This document shows, in pieces, positions 18,090 through 26,612 of a stretch of DNA of 64,000 nucleotides (the first letter of the stretch is position 1; every line of letters starts with the position of its first letter). Source of the DNA: Ruminococcus_C callidus (GTDB lineage: Bacteria > Bacillota > Clostridia > Oscillospirales > Ruminococcaceae); contig NZ_CP186925.1 in NCBI RefSeq assembly GCF_049562855.1, positions 682,001 to 746,000 on the forward strand, read 5' to 3'. A program made the translations under genes and the position numbers. The notes under the pieces were generated by a model that searched no databases, was not told the origin of the DNA, and was given only the letters and a program-made list of their open reading frames with translations.

Positions 18090-19384
18090 GTGCAAGAAAA
18101 CTGGCAGTACAGCTGCTGAACCGAACCGAACAGGAACAGAGTTATTCCAATCTGCTGCTGGACAGTGCCCTGTCCCAGTCCCAGCTGGACGAACGGGACA
18201 AGCGGCTCTGTGCCTCTCTGTACTACGGCGTGATCGAACGGCGTATTACATTAGATGCGGTGCTTTCGCACTACAGCAAGCAGCCCCTGCGGAAGCTGGA
18301 CAGCACCGTGTGGAACATTCTCCGTCTGGGCATTTACCAGCTTCTCTACTGCGACCAGATCCCCAGCCGTGCAGCAGTCAATGAAAGCGTCAAGCTGACC
18401 AGAAGCTGCCGGAAAGCCAGTGCGTCCGGCTTTGTCAATGCGGTGCTCCGCGGTTTCCTGCGGGACGACTGCAAGATTCCGTACCCGAAAGATCCCAAGG
18501 CGGCAATGGCTGTGGAATATGCCGTTCCCCAGTGGCTGCTGGAAAAGCTGGTGAACGCTTATGGTATGGATACCACAAAGGCATTTCTGGCGGACGCTCT
18601 CCAGCCGGCTCCGCGGTTTATCCGGCAGAATCCGGCGGCATGCACCTGTGCAGAACTGGAACAGGCATTGGGAGATGCCATTCGTCCCACAAATCTGACA
18701 GGTGCCTATGAACTGCACGCCGGCGATATTCGCAAACTGCCGGAATTCCGCAAGGGCTGGTTCTATGTGCAGGATCTCTCCTCCCAGATCTGTGCTCTGG
18801 CACTGGGGGCAGCGTCCGGCGAAACAGTACTGGACTTGTGTGCTGCACCGGGCGGAAAAACCTGTACCATTGCGGCAGGCATGGAGCAGACCGGCTGCGT
18901 ACATGCCTTTGATCTGGCGGAGCATCGGGTAAAGCTGATACAGGACAACGTGAAGCGGCTGGGGCTGCGGAACGTGCAGGCGGCACAGGGCGATGCCACC
19001 CGGTTTCAGGAAGCTTACGCCGGTGCAGACTGTGTGCTCTGTGATGTGCCCTGCTCCGGTATCGGTGTGCTGCGGCACAAGCCGGAGGTCAAGGAAAAAT
19101 CACCGGAGGCACTGGCAGAACTGCCGGCACTACAGCTGGCAATTCTGGAAAACGGTGCCCGCTATGTGAAAGCCGGCGGAATCCTTCAGTACTCCACCTG
19201 CACCATTCTCAAAGAGGAAAACGAGGGTGTGGCAGAAGCCTTTTTGCAGGCACACCCAGAGTTTGAACCGGTACCGGTGTATCCGGCTCTGGGCGGCGTA
19301 CTGGAACAGCCTATGGCAACCATTTTGCCGGAGATGTTCGGCAGCGACGGCTTTTTTGTGGCGAAGTTCCGGAAAAAAGGATAG
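18086..19384 (+). CDS. rsmB: 16S rRNA m5C967 methyltransferase RsmB
   Basis: 432 aa. The N-terminal NusB-like RNA-binding domain (about 1-135) is followed by a Rossmann methyltransferase. SAM site LCAAPGGKT and two catalytic Cys motifs, DVPCSGIGVLRHKPE and QYSTCTI, are intact. Methylates C967 of 16S rRNA using SAM. Its TAG stop (19382-19384) forms part of the 4-bp target duplication (ATAG) of a MITE inserted directly behind it, so the gene end escaped disruption by a hair. Confidence 0.94.
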   Translation: MSARKLAVQLLNRTEQEQSYSNLLLDSALSQSQLDERDKRLCASLYYGVIERRITLDAVLSHYSKQPLRKLDSTVWNILRLGIYQLLYCDQIPSRAAVNESVKLTRSCRKASASGFVNAVLRGFLRDDCKIPYPKDPKAAMAVEYAVPQWLLEKLVNAYGMDTTKAFLADALQPAPRFIRQNPAACTCAELEQALGDAIRPTNLTGAYELHAGDIRKLPEFRKGWFYVQDLSSQICALALGAASGETVLDLCAAPGGKTCTIAAGMEQTGCVHAFDLAEHRVKLIQDNVKRLGLRNVQAAQGDATRFQEAYAGADCVLCDVPCSGIGVLRHKPEVKEKSPEALAELPALQLAILENGARYVKAGGILQYSTCTILKEENEGVAEAFLQAHPEFEPVPVYPALGGVLEQPMATILPEMFGSDGFFVAKFRKKG

Positions 19385-19719
19385 GGCAATCCCGCACAAA
19401 GAGCGTCTGGCGACTTTGCACGCCATCTGCTTGCAAATTTCCCTTCAGAGCCTGTTTCGTATCTTCCCGCACGCATCTTGCGTGCATATTTTCCGAGATA
19501 TTTCGGGAAAATACTCAAAAATCCACAAAGGATTTTCTCCGTTTTTCCCTTCATCTCTCAAAAAATCTGACGACGCAATCTGCATACGTCAGATACGAAA
19601 CAGACTCTCATATTTCACAAAAATGCTCGTGAATACATCAAGTATTCACTCCGCTTTTTGTTTCATCTGACGAAAAATTTGACGACGCATCTGTCGCACA
19701 ATCTTTGTGCGGTATTGCC
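19385..19719 (+). mobile_element. MITE-B copy 1 (335 bp, non-coding)
   Basis: The ends GGCAATCCCGCACAAAG and CTTTGTGCGGTATTGCC form terminal inverted repeats with one mismatch. ATAG flanks both sides (19381-19384 and 19720-19723), a clean 4-bp target duplication. The interior holds many hairpins: GCACGCATCTTGCGTGC, a TTTTCCGAGATATTTCGGGAAAA-like stem (shown split: TTTTCC and GGGAAAA), AAAATCC/GGATTTT, CTGTTTCGTATC paired at a distance with GATACGAAACAG, and GTGAATAC/GTATTCAC. No plausible protein is encoded. About 98% identical to the copy at 50383. It separates rsmB from rlmN; its end is 33 bp before the rlmN start. Confidence 0.9.
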
Positions 19720-19752
19720 ATAGGATCACTGCATTCTGAAAGGAGGAAGCCA

Positions 19753-20850
19753 ATGGAAAAAATCGACATTCTGTCCCTGACACCGGAAGTGCTGGGGCAG
19801 CATCTGGCGGAGATGGGGGAACCGAAATTCCGTGCCAAACAGCTTTTTTCATGGCTTCACCAGAAGCAGGTCACGGAATTCGACCAAATGACTACACTTT
19901 CTCTCCAACTCCGGCAGAAGCTGAACGAAAAATTTTGTATAAATAGACTAAATATTGCAAGAAGGCTTGCATCTTCTACCGATGATACGGTAAAATACTT
20001 GTATGAGCTGCCGGACGGCAACTTTGTGGAAACGGTTCTCATGGATTATCACCACGGAAAAAGCCTTTGTATTTCCACACAGGTGGGCTGCCGTATGGGC
20101 TGCCAGTTCTGTGCATCGACCATTGCCGGCTATGTGCGGGATCTGATGCCGTCGGAACTGCTGCTGCAAATTTACGAAACCCAGCGGGATGCCGGCTGCC
20201 GCATTGACAGCATTGTGCTGATGGGAATCGGCGAGCCGCTGGACAACTTTGAAAATGTGGTGCAGTTTTTCCGCATTCTCTCACACCCCGACGGCATGCA
20301 GATGAGCCTGCGGCACGTGGCACTTTCTACCTGCGGACTGGTGCCGCGGATCCGGCAGCTGGCAGACCTGCGGCTGGGAGTGACTCTTTCGGTATCTCTC
20401 CACAGCCCCGAGAACCGGCACCGCAGTGAGATCATGCCCATAAACCGGCGGTATCCGGTGGAGGAACTGCTGGACGCATGCCGCTACTACTTCGACACCA
20501 CCGGCAGACGGGTGACCATTGAATATGCAGTCATCAACGGTGTGAATAATACCAGGGCAGATGCCCTGCAGCTTGCCAGGCGGCTCCGCGGCATGCAGTG
20601 CCATGTGAATCTGATTCCGGTGAATCCGATCAGGGAACGTTCATTCCGGTCGTTCCGGAAAGATGTGGAACGGTTCCAGAGAGAACTGACCGGACTGGGC
20701 ATCAACGCTACGATCCGGCGGACACTGGGCAGCGACATACAGGCGGCATGCGGACAGCTGCGGCGTGACGCAGACCAACAGAAACAAACCGCCGCACAAA
20801 CTGTGAAAAATGAATCCGGCAACACGCTCTTTGGAGGTGGTAAAAATTGA
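19753..20850 (+). CDS. rlmN: Dual-specificity RNA methyltransferase RlmN
   Basis: 365 aa. Radical-SAM enzyme making 2-methyladenosine in 23S rRNA and some tRNAs. The 4Fe-4S cluster motif is CRMGCQFC; the upstream ESVLMxY-like block reads ETVLMDYHHGKSLCISTQVG, and GIGEPLDNF and STCGLVPRI match the family. ATG 19753 has AGGAGG 7-8 nt upstream; a longer in-frame start would lie inside the MITE. The C-terminal 25 residues are a variable Gln/Thr/Gly tail. prpC begins inside its stop codon. Confidence 0.95.
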   Translation: MEKIDILSLTPEVLGQHLAEMGEPKFRAKQLFSWLHQKQVTEFDQMTTLSLQLRQKLNEKFCINRLNIARRLASSTDDTVKYLYELPDGNFVETVLMDYHHGKSLCISTQVGCRMGCQFCASTIAGYVRDLMPSELLLQIYETQRDAGCRIDSIVLMGIGEPLDNFENVVQFFRILSHPDGMQMSLRHVALSTCGLVPRIRQLADLRLGVTLSVSLHSPENRHRSEIMPINRRYPVEELLDACRYYFDTTGRRVTIEYAVINGVNNTRADALQLARRLRGMQCHVNLIPVNPIRERSFRSFRKDVERFQRELTGLGINATIRRTLGSDIQAACGQLRRDADQQKQTAAQTVKNESGNTLFGGGKN

Positions 20851-21548
20851 CGAGTGCATCGCAAACACATATTGGCTATATTCGAGATGAAAATCAGGAC
20901 CGCGTGGGAACGCGGCAGTTCGGAGAGAATCTGCTGCTGGTCGTCTGTGACGGCATGGGCGGCGAACGCTCCGGCAGCAAGGCAAGTTCTATGGCGATAG
21001 ACGTCTTTTTTGAACATTTTGAAGAAGGCTACACCGAGGACATGGACGCATACAGCGTGCGTTCGCTTCTGCTTTCCTCCGTGTCTGCGGCGAATTCCGT
21101 AGTATATACGACCGCCCGCATGGACTACCAGAACTTTGGCATGGGGACGACCTGTGTAGCCGCTTTTGTGACAGCGGAATACATCGCCGTGGCGAACGTC
21201 GGCGACAGTCGGGCGTATCTGCTGACCAGGGAAACCATGGAGCAGGTGACCACTGACCACACTGTGGTGCATATGCTCATGGAAACCGGACAGATCACAG
21301 AAGAAGAAATGGAAACCCACCCCAAGCGGCATATGCTGATGAAAGCGGTGGGGGTAGAACGGACAGTGTGTCCGGATTTCTTCCGCATTGATCTGAAGGA
21401 GGGGCAGACCTATCGGCTGCTGCTCTGTTCTGACGGTCTTTCCGGATTCTGCTCCGATGCAGAAATACAGGAGGTCTTGCAGGAAGATGTTTCCGATACC
21501 GAAACTGCTCAGAAGCTGATCGACGCTGCATTGGAAAAGGGTGGATGA
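20847..21548 (+). CDS. prpC: PP2C-type Ser/Thr phosphatase, interrupted by in-frame TGA in the last metal motif
   Basis: 233 aa to the first stop. Partner phosphatase of PknB. Metal-binding blocks RDENQD, CDGMGG, GDSRAYLL and CSDGLSGF are intact. The family ends with GGxDN followed by a beta strand. Here the frame reads KGG, TGA, then DNISVAIATVSHNTEE and a second TGA at 21597-21599. The first TGA (21546-21548) thus replaces the variable x residue and cuts off the metal-binding Asp. It may be a nonsense mutation, sequencing error or readthrough site. The start is a TTG at 20847 overlapping the rlmN stop, with GGAGGTGG upstream. Without readthrough I expect an inactive enzyme. Confidence 0.88.
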   Translation: MTSASQTHIGYIRDENQDRVGTRQFGENLLLVVCDGMGGERSGSKASSMAIDVFFEHFEEGYTEDMDAYSVRSLLLSSVSAANSVVYTTARMDYQNFGMGTTCVAAFVTAEYIAVANVGDSRAYLLTRETMEQVTTDHTVVHMLMETGQITEEEMETHPKRHMLMKAVGVERTVCPDFFRIDLKEGQTYRLLLCSDGLSGFCSDAEIQEVLQEDVSDTETAQKLIDAALEKGG

Positions 21549-21604
21549 GATAATATTTCAGTTGCCATTGCAACTGTGTCACATAATACGGAGGAATGAG
21601 AAGC

Positions 21605-23737
21605 ATGGATAAGGATAAACTGATAGGAACACGGCTGGACGGTCGCTATGAACTGACAGATCTGGTCGGCGAAGGCGGCATGGCGAATGTTTATCGTGCA
21701 TCAGATGTGCTGGATAATCGTGTTGTTGCCGTGAAGATTCTCAAAAATGAATACTCCGAGAGTGAAGAATTCCAGCGGCGGTTCCGCGACGAGTCCAAGG
21801 CAATCGCCATGATGTCCCACCCGAATATTGTAAAAATTTACGATATGGGCTTTTCGGACAAGATGCAGTATATCGTCATGGAGTACATTGACGGCATTAC
21901 GCTGAAAGACTACATCGACAGCGAACACGTGCTCAACTGGAAAGATGCGGTGCACTTTGTCGTGCAGATCCTGCGGGCACTGCAGCACGCCCACAACCGC
22001 GGTATCGTACACCGTGACATCAAGCCGCAGAACATCATGTTGCTGACAGACGGCACCATCAAGGTCATGGACTTTGGTATTGCCAAGTTTGCCCGCGAGG
22101 AAAGCCGTACTGCGACCGATCAGGCGATCGGCACGGTGCACTATATCAGTCCGGAACAGGCACGGGGTGACGTGACCGATGCCAAGAGCGACCTGTATTC
22201 CGTGGGTGTCATGTTCTACGAGATGCTCACCGGCAGAAAGCCCTTTGACACGGACAATCCGGTTTCCATTGCCGTGATGCATATGCAGAATGTGGCAGTG
22301 CGTCCCCGTGACATCAACCCGAATATTCCCTCCGGTCTGGAGGAGATCATCATGCACGCCATGGAGAAAGACGCTTCCAAGCGGTACCAGACGGCGGCAG
22401 AAATGATTCGGGACATTGAAGCGTTCAAGTCGAACAATCAGATCATTTTCGGCTATTATAACGCTCCGGAGCCGACCCAGTATTTCACCCCGCCGGAAAC
22501 CGGAAACAGACGGGTACCCCAGCGGGAACGGGTGGCTTATGAGCAGAACGGCGGCGGTGGCCGCGGCGATTACTACGAGGACTATCCGCCGGAAAACGAG
22601 TCGGAACCGGAGCAGTCCAAGTCGCTGGTCATTCCGATTCTGACGGCAGTCACCATTGTTGTGCTGGTCGTTGCCGCAATCGTGATTTTCCTGATCGTGG
22701 GACAGGGTACCAACGGTTCCAACAGCTCCACCGATGAAGTGCCGAAGGTGATCGGCATGAACTACGATGATGCAGTGCTGAACTACCCCAACATCGATTT
22801 TGAAGTGGCGGAGCAGGACTACACCGACAAGTATGAGGAAAACATCATCTATAAGCAGAGCATCGAAGCCGGACAGTTCGTCAAGAAGAACAAGGACGGC
22901 AAGATCGAACTGGCAGTTGCCGTCAGCAAGGGTGTGCAGAAGGTACAGATCCCTGACCTGACCAACTATACAGCACAGGAAGCAGAAGATGCCCTCAAGG
23001 CACTGGGACTGACTGCGGAGCAGAAGAAAACCCAGAGCACCTCCGAGGAGAACATCGAAGCCGACCACGTTATTCGTACCGATCCGGCAATGAATGAGGA
23101 AGTTGCCGTTGGCTCCAACGTGGTGATCTACGTCAGTCAGGGTGTTGCCGTAGACGAAACCGACGTGCCGAAGTTTGTGGGCATGACACAGGAAGATGCC
23201 CAGAAAGAGGCGGACAGCCGCAAGCTGAAGCTGGAGATCACCGAAGTGCCCTCTACGGAAGAAAAGGGTATCGTCACCGAGCAGGATCCGGAACCGGGCA
23301 AGGTCGTGGTTTCCGGTTCCACCATTAAGCTGAATGTCAGCAACGGCGAACAGCCGGAGGGTGAAGTCACCTATGGTCTGGAGAACCTGCCGATTTCCAG
23401 CATGAGCGGCATGTACACTTTGAGCTTCACCACCGATGAGGACGGTGTCATTGCCTCCCGCCAGTTCGTTGCCGAGAGCCTGACCAATGCTTCTGTCAGC
23501 GTGAAAGTCAAGGGCAAGGGCAGCAAGGTGGTAAAGGTTTCGATCACCAGTGCACAAAGCGGCAAGACCGAGGTGCTGGGAACGTACACGTTTGACTTTG
23601 CCAATAAGAAGTTCACTGCGTCCAGCGAGAACATCGAGGGTGCTCTCAGCGGAGTTGCAGTGCAGACTGTTCCGGCAGTGACTGCGGCACCGGTAGAAAC
23701 TGCCGCACCGGACGGTGCACCATCGGAGGTGGAATGA
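21605..23737 (+). CDS. pknB: PASTA-domain Ser/Thr protein kinase PknB/PrkC
   Basis: 710 aa. Cytoplasmic Hanks-type kinase domain (about 10-275): GEGGMANVYRA, HRDIKPQN near 136, DFGIAKF. It is followed by a juxtamembrane linker, one transmembrane helix (about 341-366), three extracellular PASTA repeats (about 377-580) and a C-terminal beta-rich domain. PASTA repeats sense muropeptides or lipid II; the kinase controls cell division, wall synthesis and dormancy exit. ATG 21605 is chosen over 21596 because GGAGG lies 10 nt upstream. It follows its phosphatase gene, the usual pairing. If the phosphatase is truncated, kinase output may be unopposed. Confidence 0.95.
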   Translation: MDKDKLIGTRLDGRYELTDLVGEGGMANVYRASDVLDNRVVAVKILKNEYSESEEFQRRFRDESKAIAMMSHPNIVKIYDMGFSDKMQYIVMEYIDGITLKDYIDSEHVLNWKDAVHFVVQILRALQHAHNRGIVHRDIKPQNIMLLTDGTIKVMDFGIAKFAREESRTATDQAIGTVHYISPEQARGDVTDAKSDLYSVGVMFYEMLTGRKPFDTDNPVSIAVMHMQNVAVRPRDINPNIPSGLEEIIMHAMEKDASKRYQTAAEMIRDIEAFKSNNQIIFGYYNAPEPTQYFTPPETGNRRVPQRERVAYEQNGGGGRGDYYEDYPPENESEPEQSKSLVIPILTAVTIVVLVVAAIVIFLIVGQGTNGSNSSTDEVPKVIGMNYDDAVLNYPNIDFEVAEQDYTDKYEENIIYKQSIEAGQFVKKNKDGKIELAVAVSKGVQKVQIPDLTNYTAQEAEDALKALGLTAEQKKTQSTSEENIEADHVIRTDPAMNEEVAVGSNVVIYVSQGVAVDETDVPKFVGMTQEDAQKEADSRKLKLEITEVPSTEEKGIVTEQDPEPGKVVVSGSTIKLNVSNGEQPEGEVTYGLENLPISSMSGMYTLSFTTDEDGVIASRQFVAESLTNASVSVKVKGKGSKVVKVSITSAQSGKTEVLGTYTFDFANKKFTASSENIEGALSGVAVQTVPAVTAAPVETAAPDGAPSEVE

Positions 23738-23741
23738 TCTG

Positions 23742-24635
23742 ATGAAAAATCTCCCTGTTGCCATTCCCGAAACCGCACAGGGCAGAATTATCACATCGGT
23801 AGGAGGTCTCTATACAGTAGAGACCTTTTCCGGTATCTGCACCTGTAAAGCAAGAGGCATCTTTCGAAAACGCGGCATCACGCCCTATGTGGGGGACTAT
23901 GTGCAGCTGTCCGAGGACGGCGTGATCCAGGAGATCCTGCCGCGGAAAAACAGCATTTTAAGACCGCCGGTGTCCAATCTGGATCAGATCTTCTTTGTGG
24001 TGTCTACCTGTCACCCTGCTCCGAATCTGCTGCTGCTGGATTCGTTCCTGACGGTCGCCATTTATCAGGATATTCAGCCGGCAGTGGTGCTCACCAAAAT
24101 GGACCTGCACAGCGGAGAACAGCTGGAAAAGCTGTACACCGATGCCGGCATTCCGGTGTATCCGGTGGAATACGACAAGCCGGAAACGGTCGCCGCCGTG
24201 TCAGAACTCCTTGCCGGAAAAATCAGCATGATGACCGGCAATTCCGGCGTGGGGAAGTCCACGCTGCTCAACGCCATTGACCCGTCCCTGCAAATCGCCA
24301 CCGGAGAGATCAGCGAGAAGCTGGGACGCGGCAAGCACACCACCCGACAGGTACAACTGTATCCCTGTGCCGGCGGCTATCTGGCGGACACGCCCGGATT
24401 TTCCACCTTTGAGGTGGAGCAGTATCTGCAAATGGACAAGGAACGCATTGCAGACTGCTTTCCGGAGTTCCAGCCCTATCTGGGACAGTGCCGGTTCAGC
24501 GACTGTGCACACGTCTGTGAAAAGGGCTGTGCCGTGGTAGAAGCTGTGCAGGCGGGGAAAATTTCCAAGAGCCGTCATGATGCCTACGTTTCTCTGTATC
24601 AGACGGCAAAGCAGCGAAAGGCGTGGGAATCATGA
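23742..24635 (+). CDS. rsgA: Ribosome small-subunit GTPase RsgA
   Basis: 297 aa. Late 30S assembly factor. The GTPase is circularly permuted: the G4 motif TKMD precedes the P-loop GNSGVGKSTLLNAI and G3 DTPGF. N-terminal OB fold, C-terminal zinc cluster CRFSDCAHVCEKGC. ATG 23742 is favoured because GGAGGTGG lies 9 nt upstream. rpe, which often follows rsgA in Firmicutes, is absent; thiN overlaps directly (ATGA). Confidence 0.95.
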   Translation: MKNLPVAIPETAQGRIITSVGGLYTVETFSGICTCKARGIFRKRGITPYVGDYVQLSEDGVIQEILPRKNSILRPPVSNLDQIFFVVSTCHPAPNLLLLDSFLTVAIYQDIQPAVVLTKMDLHSGEQLEKLYTDAGIPVYPVEYDKPETVAAVSELLAGKISMMTGNSGVGKSTLLNAIDPSLQIATGEISEKLGRGKHTTRQVQLYPCAGGYLADTPGFSTFEVEQYLQMDKERIADCFPEFQPYLGQCRFSDCAHVCEKGCAVVEAVQAGKISKSRHDAYVSLYQTAKQRKAWES

Positions 24636-25249
24636 AGCAGGCAGTGATTTTTGCAGGAGCACCGGTACAGCCGGAGTTACAGCCGCCGGTGCCGCAGGCA
24701 GACTTGTATCTCTGTGCCGATGCCGGCGTGCGGCTGGCACAGGCTCTGGGAATCGTTCCCGATCGCATCATGGGTGATTTCGATTCGCTGGGCAATGTTC
24801 CCGCCGGGGAAAATGTGGAAGCGTTTTCGCCGGAAAAGGACGACACGGATATTTTGCTGGCGGCAAAATATGCCTTGTCTGCGGGGTGCAGCCGTCTGAT
24901 TTTTTACGGTGCACTGGGCGGCAGACTGGATCACATGGTGGCAAATCTTCAGATGCTGCGGTTTCTGGCAGACCGGAACGCACAGGGCATACTGGTAGAC
25001 CATGCCCATTGGATCACGCTGCAGCGTGGCGGAACGGCATCGTATCCCAGACGGGAGGGCATGTACTTTTCTCTGTTTGCCATGACGGAACGGTGCGAAG
25101 ATGTCACGCTGGAGGGTGTGGCGTACCCGCTGTGTCACGGGGTATTTTCCAACGCGTTTCCGCTGGGTGTCAGCAACGAGATCCTCGCAAAAACGGCAAA
25201 GGTGACTGTGGGCAAGGGCGATTTGCTGGTGATGTATGCGAAAGACTGA
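24632..25249 (+). CDS. thiN: Thiamine pyrophosphokinase
   Basis: 205 aa. Converts thiamine to thiamine pyrophosphate, the cofactor of Dxs encoded further along. Motifs: ADAGVRLAQALGIVPDRIMGDFDSL near the N-terminus (given in part: GDFDSLG), FSPEKDDTDILLAAKYAL and GALGGRLDHMVANL. The ATG at 24632 overlaps the rsgA stop; a GTG nine bases earlier is less likely. It is the last gene of the long operon, and a palindromic repeat follows within 10 bp. Confidence 0.92.
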   Translation: MKQAVIFAGAPVQPELQPPVPQADLYLCADAGVRLAQALGIVPDRIMGDFDSLGNVPAGENVEAFSPEKDDTDILLAAKYALSAGCSRLIFYGALGGRLDHMVANLQMLRFLADRNAQGILVDHAHWITLQRGGTASYPRREGMYFSLFAMTERCEDVTLEGVAYPLCHGVFSNAFPLGVSNEILAKTAKVTVGKGDLLVMYAKD

Positions 25250-25254
25250 TGCGG

Positions 25255-25487
25255 CAAATCAGATTTGTGGCAGTGTCTGGGAAAACCTGCTGGGAGAAAA
25301 CTTTCTGAGGAAAGTTTTCCCCCAGACCCCTTTTCAAAGACTTTTATTCCATTTTTGTGGATAGGGGCTATAGCCCCTATCCACAAAAATAAAGTGAAGT
25401 TTTCGGAAGGGAGTTTGAGGGAGAACCCTTTTTCAAAAGGGTTTCCCTCAACAAGCTTTCCCAGACATCGCCATAAAATCTGATTTG
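25255..25487. repeat. Palindromic repeat element, left copy flanking fic
   Basis: The core (about 25273-25466) recurs in inverted orientation at 26288-26482. Its own ends are imperfect inverted repeats: AAATCAGATTTG at 25256 and TAAAATCTGATTTG at 25474, each continuing into TGTCTGGGAAA or TTTCCCAGACA. The centre (25351-25390) is a perfect 40-bp palindrome, halves meeting at GGCTA/TAGCC. Two smaller stems pair GAAAACTTTC/GGAAAGTTTTC and AACCCTTTTT/AAAAGGGTTT. Non-coding, MITE-like. The palindrome could also terminate thiN transcription. Confidence 0.75.
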
Positions 25488-25500
25488 GCAGGAGGAACGA

Positions 25501-26283
25501 ATGAGCGAAAAACGAGAACTAAAAGAAACGCTTCTTTTCGAGAAGAATCATCGAATCCACGGTGGGATCTATCATAAAATGCAGGTGGATTTTGCCTATA
25601 ATTCCAATCATATAGAGGGCAGCAGGCTGACTCATGAACAGACCTGTTATATTTTCGAAACCCAAAGCGTGGACGGTGCTGTGTTCGTCAACGATGTTTT
25701 TGAAACGGCGAATCATTTCAGGTGTCTGGACTGGGTGCTGGACACCATTTCCGAACCGCTGTCGGAGGAATACGTGAAGCAGATGCACCGCATTCTGAAA
25801 GCCGGACTGATGACACAACAGAATCCGGAAGTCGTGATCGGTGATTATAAGAAATACGCCAATGTGGTGGGCGGCATCGAAACGGCAAAGCCCGGTGAGG
25901 TATCCGCACAAATGGCACAGCTGCTGCAAACTTATCAGAATTTACAGCAGCCGGACTTCTATGAGATTGCGTGGTTTCATATGGCGTTCGAAAAGATACA
26001 CCCATTTTATGACGGTAACGGCAGAGTCGGCAGACTTCTGCTGCTGAAAATGTGTCTGGAAAACGACATTGTGCCGTTCTATATCAACAGCGAAAGCAAG
26101 ATGTTCTATTATGCCGGTCTGAAAGAATGGCAGACACAGGGCAAGCCCAACCGTTTGCTGGATGTGTTCCTGTCTATGCAGGACGACATGAAAGCTGTGC
26201 TGGACTATTTCGAAATCGACTACGATCACACCGAAACCACTGCCAGTACACTGGCAGAGCAACACAAAAAGTGGAAGCTGTAA
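25501..26283 (+). CDS. Fic-domain protein with N-terminal autoinhibitory motif
   Basis: 260 aa. Fic enzymes transfer AMP or related groups from nucleotides to target proteins. The catalytic loop HPFYDGNGRVGRLLL (residues about 165-179) matches HPFxDGNGRxGR with the catalytic His. An inhibitory helix motif [S/T]xxxE[G/N] appears N-terminally as SNHIEGSRL (about residue 35), making this a class II, self-inhibited Fic protein. No antitoxin-like gene adjoins. GGAGG lies 6 nt before the ATG. The gene stands alone between inverted copies of one repeat, splitting thiN from spoIIIAA, which suggests an accessory cassette. Substrate unknown. Confidence 0.9.
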   Translation: MSEKRELKETLLFEKNHRIHGGIYHKMQVDFAYNSNHIEGSRLTHEQTCYIFETQSVDGAVFVNDVFETANHFRCLDWVLDTISEPLSEEYVKQMHRILKAGLMTQQNPEVVIGDYKKYANVVGGIETAKPGEVSAQMAQLLQTYQNLQQPDFYEIAWFHMAFEKIHPFYDGNGRVGRLLLLKMCLENDIVPFYINSESKMFYYAGLKEWQTQGKPNRLLDVFLSMQDDMKAVLDYFEIDYDHTETTASTLAEQHKKWKL

Positions 26284-26287
26284 CAGT

Positions 26288-26482
26288 ATTGGGACAGCCT
26301 GTTGAGGGAAACCCTTTTGAAAAAGGGTTCTCCCTCAAATTCCCTTCCGAAAACTTCACTTTATTTTTGTAGATAGGGGCTATAGCCCCTATCTACAAAA
26401 ATGGAATAAAAGTCTTTGAAAAGGGGTCTGGGGAAAAACTTTCCTCAGAAAGTTTTCCCCCAGCAAACTTCCCGAAACACAG
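26288..26482. repeat. Palindromic repeat element, right (inverted) copy flanking fic
   Basis: This is the reverse complement of the element before fic, with few mismatches over about 190 bp. Its central 40-bp palindrome (26363-26402) is also perfect. Where the left copy has GTGGAT/ATCCAC, this copy has GTAGAT/ATCTAC, a paired change that keeps the palindrome. Non-coding. Confidence 0.75.
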
Positions 26483-26505
26483 CCGGAAGCTTGAATAATT
26501 TTATG

Positions 26506-26542
26506 ACCTCCGTGTACCTGAATTGGTGCACGGAGGTTTTTT
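26506..26542 (+). terminator. Terminator between fic and spoIIIAA
   Basis: ACCTCCGTGTACC pairs with GGTGCACGGAGGT (one G-U pair) around TGAAT, followed by six T. It isolates the spoIIIA operon from upstream transcription. Confidence 0.85.
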
Positions 26543-26571
26543 GCATACTCGTCCGATGCCGTGCATAGAAT
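26543..26571 (+). promoter_or_regulatory. Candidate sigma-E (mother-cell) promoter of spoIIIA
   Basis: GCATACT at 26543-26549, 14 bp, CATAGAAT at 26564-26571. These match the Bacillus sigma-E consensus (KMATATT, N14-15, CATACANT) at 6 of 7 and 7 of 8 positions. B. subtilis spoIIIA is known to be sigma-E dependent. Position, just after a terminator and 41 bp before the spoIIIAA ATG, fits. Confidence 0.6.
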
Positions 26572-26612
26572 GGGACAAACACAGGGACAGCCCATGACCG
26601 ACAGGAGGACGT

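Noticed and set aside
19385..19719. Short open frames inside MITE-B as a small transposase or peptide
   Set aside because: They overlap hairpin arms, lack ribosome sites, and have no conserved domain; all are explained by the repeat structure.
21546..21548. TGA in the phosphatase as a selenocysteine codon
   Set aside because: No SECIS-like hairpin was seen directly after it and no selenoprotein gene is in the window. Selenocysteine is not known at this position in PP2C.
24620..24640. Missing rpe between rsgA and thiN as a deletion scar
   Set aside because: rsgA and thiN overlap neatly (ATGA) with no remnant; rpe may lie elsewhere in the genome.
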